Assembly (NCBI GenBank): GCA_000507305.1
Contig: DF241106.1
Coordinates: 17,676-81,675 of the forward strand
DNA: 64,000 nt
Source of the DNA: Breviolum minutum Mf 1.05b.01
Taxonomy: Eukaryota > Sar > Dinophyceae > Suessiales > Symbiodiniaceae
Direction of reading: 5' to 3'
The position numbers were made by a program, and so were the translations under genes. The notes beneath the pieces were generated by a model, which worked only from the letters and a program-made list of their open reading frames with translations, had not been told where the DNA came from and made no database searches. Positions 13,838 to 64,000 of this stretch are shown piece after piece (within the stretch, counting starts at the first letter, position 1; each line of letters begins with the position of its first letter).

Positions 13838-13998
13838 CTCTCTGGGCAATAAAGCCTGGTGTTTTTGCAGATTTGCCATGGGACAAATGGTGGAAAATCA
13901 TGAAGATCATGTGGAGATTCAAAATCCAAGCGGAATTCCAAACATTTCGGGGAAGATTTTGTCCAAGACTCTAGGTAGAATGGGTAGAATGGTGGGAC

Positions 13999-14107
13999 AT
14001 ACTGTTGATGGAAGAAATCCTGCACCATTTAAGGATGTACAAAAACCCCTGTAAACAATGGCATAAACTAGCAACCTCAACTGATGCAGGATTTCTTCCA
14101 ACAGTAT
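13999..14107. mobile_element. MITE-like element, copy 2
   Basis: 109 bp. Arms ATACTGTTGATGGAAGAAAT and, inward from the right, ATACTGTTGGAAGAAATCC; core CCCTGTAAACAATG. The inverted repeat continues a further five bases outside (GGGAC/GTCCC), which the other copies lack. Confidence 0.8.
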
Positions 14108-14185
14108 GTCCCGGCTGTTGCTATCTCCCGACTCCCCCACCCTGTCAGGTGCTTCTGGGAATCTTTCGATTAACCTACCCACCAG

Positions 14186-15490
14186 TTGGTGAAAACAGAT
14201 GGAAAACAGACTTGTATACTTTCTCTGGGGTTCATCCATCTTTGTGGCCATTCTCATTTCCTTTCGGTCAAAATGGATTCCTCTACGGAATCTTTCCGTG
14301 GTTTTCAGTCGTCCAACACTCCGTCGATTGACTCGACTGGAACTTTTGGAGCCTTGCCTTGGAACTTCTATAGCCATGATTGGCTTCTGCCACTAAGGGA
14401 AGACCTCAGTAGGCTCAACCCTTGTGGTTTCTAGTGAAGATTCCACAAATTCCAAGCGCAAAGTGGGCTATCAAAAGCTACCAAAGGAACTGCCACATCC
14501 ATTGACCCACCGGGCCCTGGGCTCCCCAACACAAAGCAACAAGGCTCGACCACAGCATGGCCGTTTCTTGGGTGATCCCGGTGCGGTCGCTTCACCCAAA
14601 TCTACAAAATCTTTGAGCAAAACTGGGTCCGGTCTTTCGAAGTTCATCAAAATTTGCGGAAAAGTATGTGGAAGGAAGCGGAAAACAAACACACACAACT
14701 TCCAATGAAGCAAATGTCTGAATTTCACCCATGCATCAAGTGAGTACAAGCACCAAAAAGGGGGTTTTTACATCTCTGCTTCTTCTTGGGTTCTAAGGAT
14801 ATATGCATCAGCACTCAAAACCCTTCAAGCCTGACTTGCTCATGGGGCCCGCCACTGGCACGCTCCGCAAGGAGCTGCTGCCGGCGTTGATTGTGGCACT
14901 GCGCGGCAGAAGGGTGGCGCAAAGGCAAGGGTCGTGGGCACGGTCTTAATCTGCTAAACGTAACCGCAATGCAACACGAAGGGATGCCTTGCTCTGTTTG
15001 TGCGTAAACCCTACGATAATCATTCTACTTTGTGCTGTGAGTGGATCTGTAATATTCTGTAATTTTAATATCTATCAAACCAACAGCTTCCATCAGGCCC
15101 ATTTCTCCCACACCTCAGTCTCAAAATCCAGCTCAAGGGCTCGGTGCATTGCCCAGCCTCACTGGAGCTGAAGGCCAGCTAAACCTTTGGGGTGATATCT
15201 ACATCAATGGTTTTTGCAGATTGGTACAATGCAGCTACTCCCAAAACATCTTTTTTCAAATGATCGATGTATATATAAAAGACAACCGCGCATTTTCTGG
15301 ATACCACCATGGAAGGAAACACTCCTCTGTAGACCATCTCTGTAAACATGAAGCGCATGCGAACTGGGACATTTCATAGTCTGAAAATTACATTGCCTCT
15401 GGCGTTGGTTTCACATGACCTTTTTTGGCACATGGCCCCTACTTCCCCTCTGCTGCTCTTCATGGTGAACAAGTCCCCCGGACCCGCCAT
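14186..15490. other. Coding-like region of uncertain strand
   Basis: Minus reading: a start at 15488-15490 (MAGPGDLFTMKSSRGE, donor GTAGGG at 15442), an exon 15114-15157 with AG|G and GTGTGG borders, and a GC-rich stretch 14840-14950. These join in one frame and could be a short gene or the missing 5' end of the cathepsin gene. Plus reading: ATG at 14273 (MDSSTESFRGFQSSNTPS) and a Ser/Thr/Lys-rich stretch 14412-14661 ending at a GTATGT donor. Minus readings also exist across 14.3-14.6 kb. I do not recognise a family in either, so no gene is called. Confidence 0.3.
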
Positions 15491-15499
15491 TTCAAAGCA

Positions 15500-17350
15500 C
15501 CACAGCGTCAAAGCTTCCCATTTCGAGCCCAGCTGAGTTGAAGGTGAACATGTGACAACAGGTTACTGGATACTATGCGCCACCAACAATCTTTATCCTG
15601 AAATCAGGCTACTTTTTTTGTACAGAAATGAAGTCCTTTAAGGTCGCGGTCATGATGCACCCAGAGAATAATGTATGCACTCAGAAAAGAAACCATGCCA
15701 AATATCCAGCTTCACCTCAAGGGGTGATAAGGTCATGTTTTTTTGGCGAAGCAGCCCAAGGTTGAATACTGAACCCCTCAGATTTCTCCCACTTTTTTTA
15801 AAGCAGCCTAAGGTTGAATAAACATTATGTACCTGTGTTTGGTCCAAAACATCTATCAACTAATAACTAACTATATGACTATATGAACAACCTCAAATCC
15901 CAAATCTATGCTTATAAAATTTCCCTTGCAACAATTTCATGGTTCAAATTACAACATCCCCTACTACTAGTACCAGCCTGGAAATAAGAGGCATCCTAGG
16001 GCCGCTATAGGGTAAGTCTCAGAGGATCGACCCAAAAGCTTTCCATCAAACAACTCACAACTTGGTATAGGAGAGATCCCATGTTTTGTTTGTTGACATC
16101 TTACAACAACAAAAACACCATTTGAAGTGACAGAATGTGACCAGTCTACCACCTGAAGGTCATTGACAATGGATAGGATGTTATGATGCCATTCCAGGCC
16201 ACCACACGAAGCATCATCTTTTTGCGCGATGTTGCTGCCACGTTTGTGTCTTTTTTTTGCAGCACATTTGTCCAAAATAAACTCCAAACAATTGGCTCAC
16301 TAAGCCACAGAATCAGGAAAACAAATACCTCAGCCGCTGCATGGTGGTGCCAAATCCTCTCAAAACTTCAACAGGAGACAGGAATTACTTTCAAAAACAA
16401 GTGGAACATGAAATCTAACGGGTTCAAGTCTATGACTATTCCATCACAGAATGATATTCCATGACTGCGGGCCAAGAAATTCTGGGAGGTTTTGCAATTT
16501 ACTGAGCAATTCCTATTTTTTCTGTAGTTTCAAAGGTGTTTAGCAGGTCGGTCATTCCTGGCTGTTACCAAGCACTAGAGGGATGGAGTCGATGGAGCAC
16601 CTCATGCTTCAACACTGATTTGAGCTTCACAACAATAGTATCAAAACAAAAACTCACCAACCTTCAACCACAGAAAATAGGTTGTTTTTTGACAACTTCA
16701 TTACACATGATTTTTGGGGGGAACATCGCCACGGTAGTTTGATGATGTTCAAGTCATCTTCCCCCAAGGCCTATGATTCGCGAGCTCCCGCACGTGCTGT
16801 CGCGTACCACTGAGATATCCAAGTCTCCTAAAAGAGAGACTTGGCCGAAGCTCTGAGGTTGGAAAAGGCGTGGTGAAGTCATCCCTTTCTTATCTCAAGA
16901 TCCAATCCTTTTCCAACTTCCCTACAGCTTCCGCATTTCCAAATGGAAGATACCAAGACCTCCTTGGGTGTGGGATGTGAGTGGTACTATGGTGGAAGCA
17001 ACGTGGGCAACTCGTGGAAATTGCGTATGTACCGTATGGGAAGTCAATCCCGGGGAACTCTGTGATCTTGGGGAATTGCTATCCTGGAACCCTGAAACCT
17101 TGGCAAAGTAGGGTTTGGCGGCTGGCGATATATGACATAGTTCTGATGTAGAGATATGAGGATCTTTGGGATACAGTATCACCCCAAAACTCCAGTTCAA
17201 ACAGTCTATGTTTCTAGATTTGTCGAGGATTCTAGCTTCACTATATTTATCTATCAGAAAGGGACGCTGGGAGCGTTGGGTTTTTGCATCTTTTGTTTTT
17301 TCATGTTTTTTCCCTTTTTTCATTTCCACCTTTCCATATGTCCAAAAAGT
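15500..17350. other. No supported gene
   Basis: Both strands read without a recognisable exon. A short hairpin (CCAAGTCTC/GAGACTTGG) lies at 16819-16843. Confidence 0.5.
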
Positions 17351-17572
17351 CAAGGAAAACCAAAAAGAAACAAAAAAAACAATCCTGTGAGAAGAATCTT
17401 GGGTAAGTCCATTCAGGATTGGTTTTTTGGTTTTTTATTTGGTTTTTCTCGAGGTGTTTTGGTGTCCCAAGGCCCAACTGTCCAAAAACTCGAGGAAAAA
17501 CCAAAAAAAACAAAAAAAAAACAAAAAAAACAATCCTGTGAGAAGAATCTTGGGTAAGTCCATTCAGGATTG
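17350..17572. repeat. Tandem duplication with inverted arms, ending at the gap
   Basis: The block CAATCCTGTGAGAAGAATCT...CAGGATTG occurs at 17382-17424 and again at 17531-17572, about 149 bp apart. Each block begins and ends with complementary CAATCCTG/CAGGATTG and is flanked by CCAAAAA/TTTTTGG runs, so it can fold as a hairpin. The second copy runs straight into the N gap, so the assembly may have collapsed here. Confidence 0.7.
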
Positions 17573-17582
17573 NNNNNNNNNN
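17573..17582. other. Assembly gap (10 N)
   Basis: Ten Ns. Base composition and repeat content change across it, so the two sides may not be adjacent in the genome. Confidence 0.95.
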
Positions 17583-18200
17583 AGAGGAAACGGATTAGAA
17601 GGAAAAGAATTTGTTAGAAAGACTACAATAAGGTTTTCTTACGAAGGAAAAATCGGTTGTAAGCAAGAGTTGGCTGCTAGGAAGAATACAGCAAGGCTCC
17701 CTGTGAATCCAGATCTATTTATCAAACAAAAAGGAACATATATTATATATGGACAGAATATTAAGAAAGAAAAAAAAAGGATTCTTTCAATAAACAATAT
17801 GTTACGTTTATTCAAAAGGAAGCGGATCATAAGGGAAGAATGTTAGGTGGTTCCAAAGACTAAGGCCTTCTTTACAATATAAATAATCTATTGTAGACTA
17901 TAAGTAAGGAATCTGTTTGGTTGGAAAGCATCAGGATCTCTTTAGAGCAGGAACTGTATCAAAACGAAGACTGAATTGTATACAGACTGAGTTTTGGCCA
18001 CTATATATAAGTTGAAGTTCTTTTCAGTAAATACTGCTCATTTAGATAAAAGGAAGTGGATAATACGGAAAATTGTTTGTTAGAAAAGTGAGGCTTGCTT
18101 TTCTGTGAGAAAGGAAGTGGACTATAGTCTTTCATGATATATGTTTCCTATCTTGTGGAGGTTGCTCCAAAGCATTGTTTTTACCGTATTTTCCAACGCT
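17583..18200. repeat. Diverged tandem repeat of about 232 bp
   Basis: Similar purine-rich starts (AGGAAACGGAT, AGGAAGCGGAT, AGGAAGTGGAT) occur at 17585, 17817 and 18051, each followed by a related order of short motifs. Copies are strongly diverged. AT-rich and unlike the flanking polymerase gene. No coding signal. Confidence 0.5.
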
Positions 18201-18264
18201 GGGGGCGTCCTCCTCTCTTATCTATATATATAATTTGAGACGCGCTCACATAGCCAAGGTCCAT

Positions 18265-63497
<45,233 letters not shown>

Positions 63498-63867
63498 CTG
63501 GGGGCTGCAAATCTCCTCTTCTGTGGCAAATGCTCGATCTTTTGAAGACTTTTGAATGCCTATCTTCAGATGCAGCAGTTTGGAATGAATTGCGAATCCA
63601 AAGTTCCTAGACGAGGGACAAGGCAGCAACATACTTCTTAGTGGGACTTTACCCAGTGTGTATGAAACATACACCTGTTGAACCTGTTGCATGATGTCAA
63701 TGTAGCTTACGTAACCCTACAGGGAATCTGACAGTTGCAAGGGGATGGACTTGAAACGGTTTCAAATTTGTTCAGCTCCCAAATCACCAGAAACTGCTGG
63801 GATGAAATCATCCAAACGCCTCAATTGAGCCACAAAAAAAAGGCTAAAATACGTTCCATGAAATACT

Positions 63868-63912
63868 GGTTGTTTAATAGGGATCCTTATAATGGTTTAT
63901 TATATAGTAGTA
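63868..63912. repeat. Dispersed AT-rich repeat, copy 2
   Basis: GGGATCCTTATAATGG and TTTATTATAT match the copy at 24.35 kb, including the preceding GTT-GTTAAT. Confidence 0.5.
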
Positions 63913-64000
63913 ATGAGGCTTACCCTACCCTTCGTATCATCCTCCCCCACCCCCCACATCCCCATCAACTTTTCCACCACCGCCCCCCAACATATGCTTC

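Noticed and set aside
13740-13974. Plus-strand open frame with APSEDPWWPPTYLPSLDL
   Set aside because: It is the shadow of the minus-strand cathepsin exon 13781-13837, which joins in phase to DFDWRNVNG.

Overview
The window looks like nuclear DNA of a dinoflagellate, most likely Symbiodiniaceae-like; this is inference from gene style, since no marker gene is present. The coding sequence is cut into many exons of 23 to 150 nt. Introns use GT, GC and GA donors, and most acceptors read AG|G. Every gene I can follow lies on the minus strand, as expected for dinoflagellate unidirectional gene clusters. Introns and spacers are full of microsatellites, minisatellites and small repeats. Two assembly gaps (1310-1445, 17573-17582) and one single N (43230) are present. 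Exons below were found by matching translated short segments to known family motifs and then checking that lengths and splice phases join in frame. No alignment tool was used.

Layout, in plus coordinates with genes read right to left. (1) 63.5 to 18.3 kb: a single-subunit, T7/POLRMT-type organellar RNA polymerase, 5'-incomplete, with motifs A, B and C intact. (2) 47.5 to about 24.5 kb: a second complete gene on the same strand, a TPR-repeat protein that runs in frame into two tandem acyl carrier protein (ACP) domains. It sits wholly inside one 26-kb GC-AG intron of the polymerase gene, between the exon ending YGVTR (49002) and the exon starting VGARQQV (23000). (3) 50.9-53.9 kb: a decayed tyrosine-recombinase retrotransposon with split direct repeats, inside another polymerase intron. 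(4) 13.8 to 8.1 kb: a cathepsin X/Z-like cysteine protease with Cys, His and Asn all present. (5) 6.6-6.8 kb: a possible last exon with one membrane helix. (6) 14.2-15.5 kb: coding-like sequence whose strand I cannot settle. (7) 1-6.6 kb and 15.5-17.3 kb: no supported gene.

A family of short elements of about 110-127 bp with terminal inverted repeats occurs three times (4.5, 14.0 and 47.6 kb). One copy lies 70 bp upstream of the start codon of the nested TPR-ACP gene. The most unusual features are the same-strand nesting of one whole multi-exon gene in another, the TPR-ACP-ACP fusion, and the split-direct-repeat YR retroelement.
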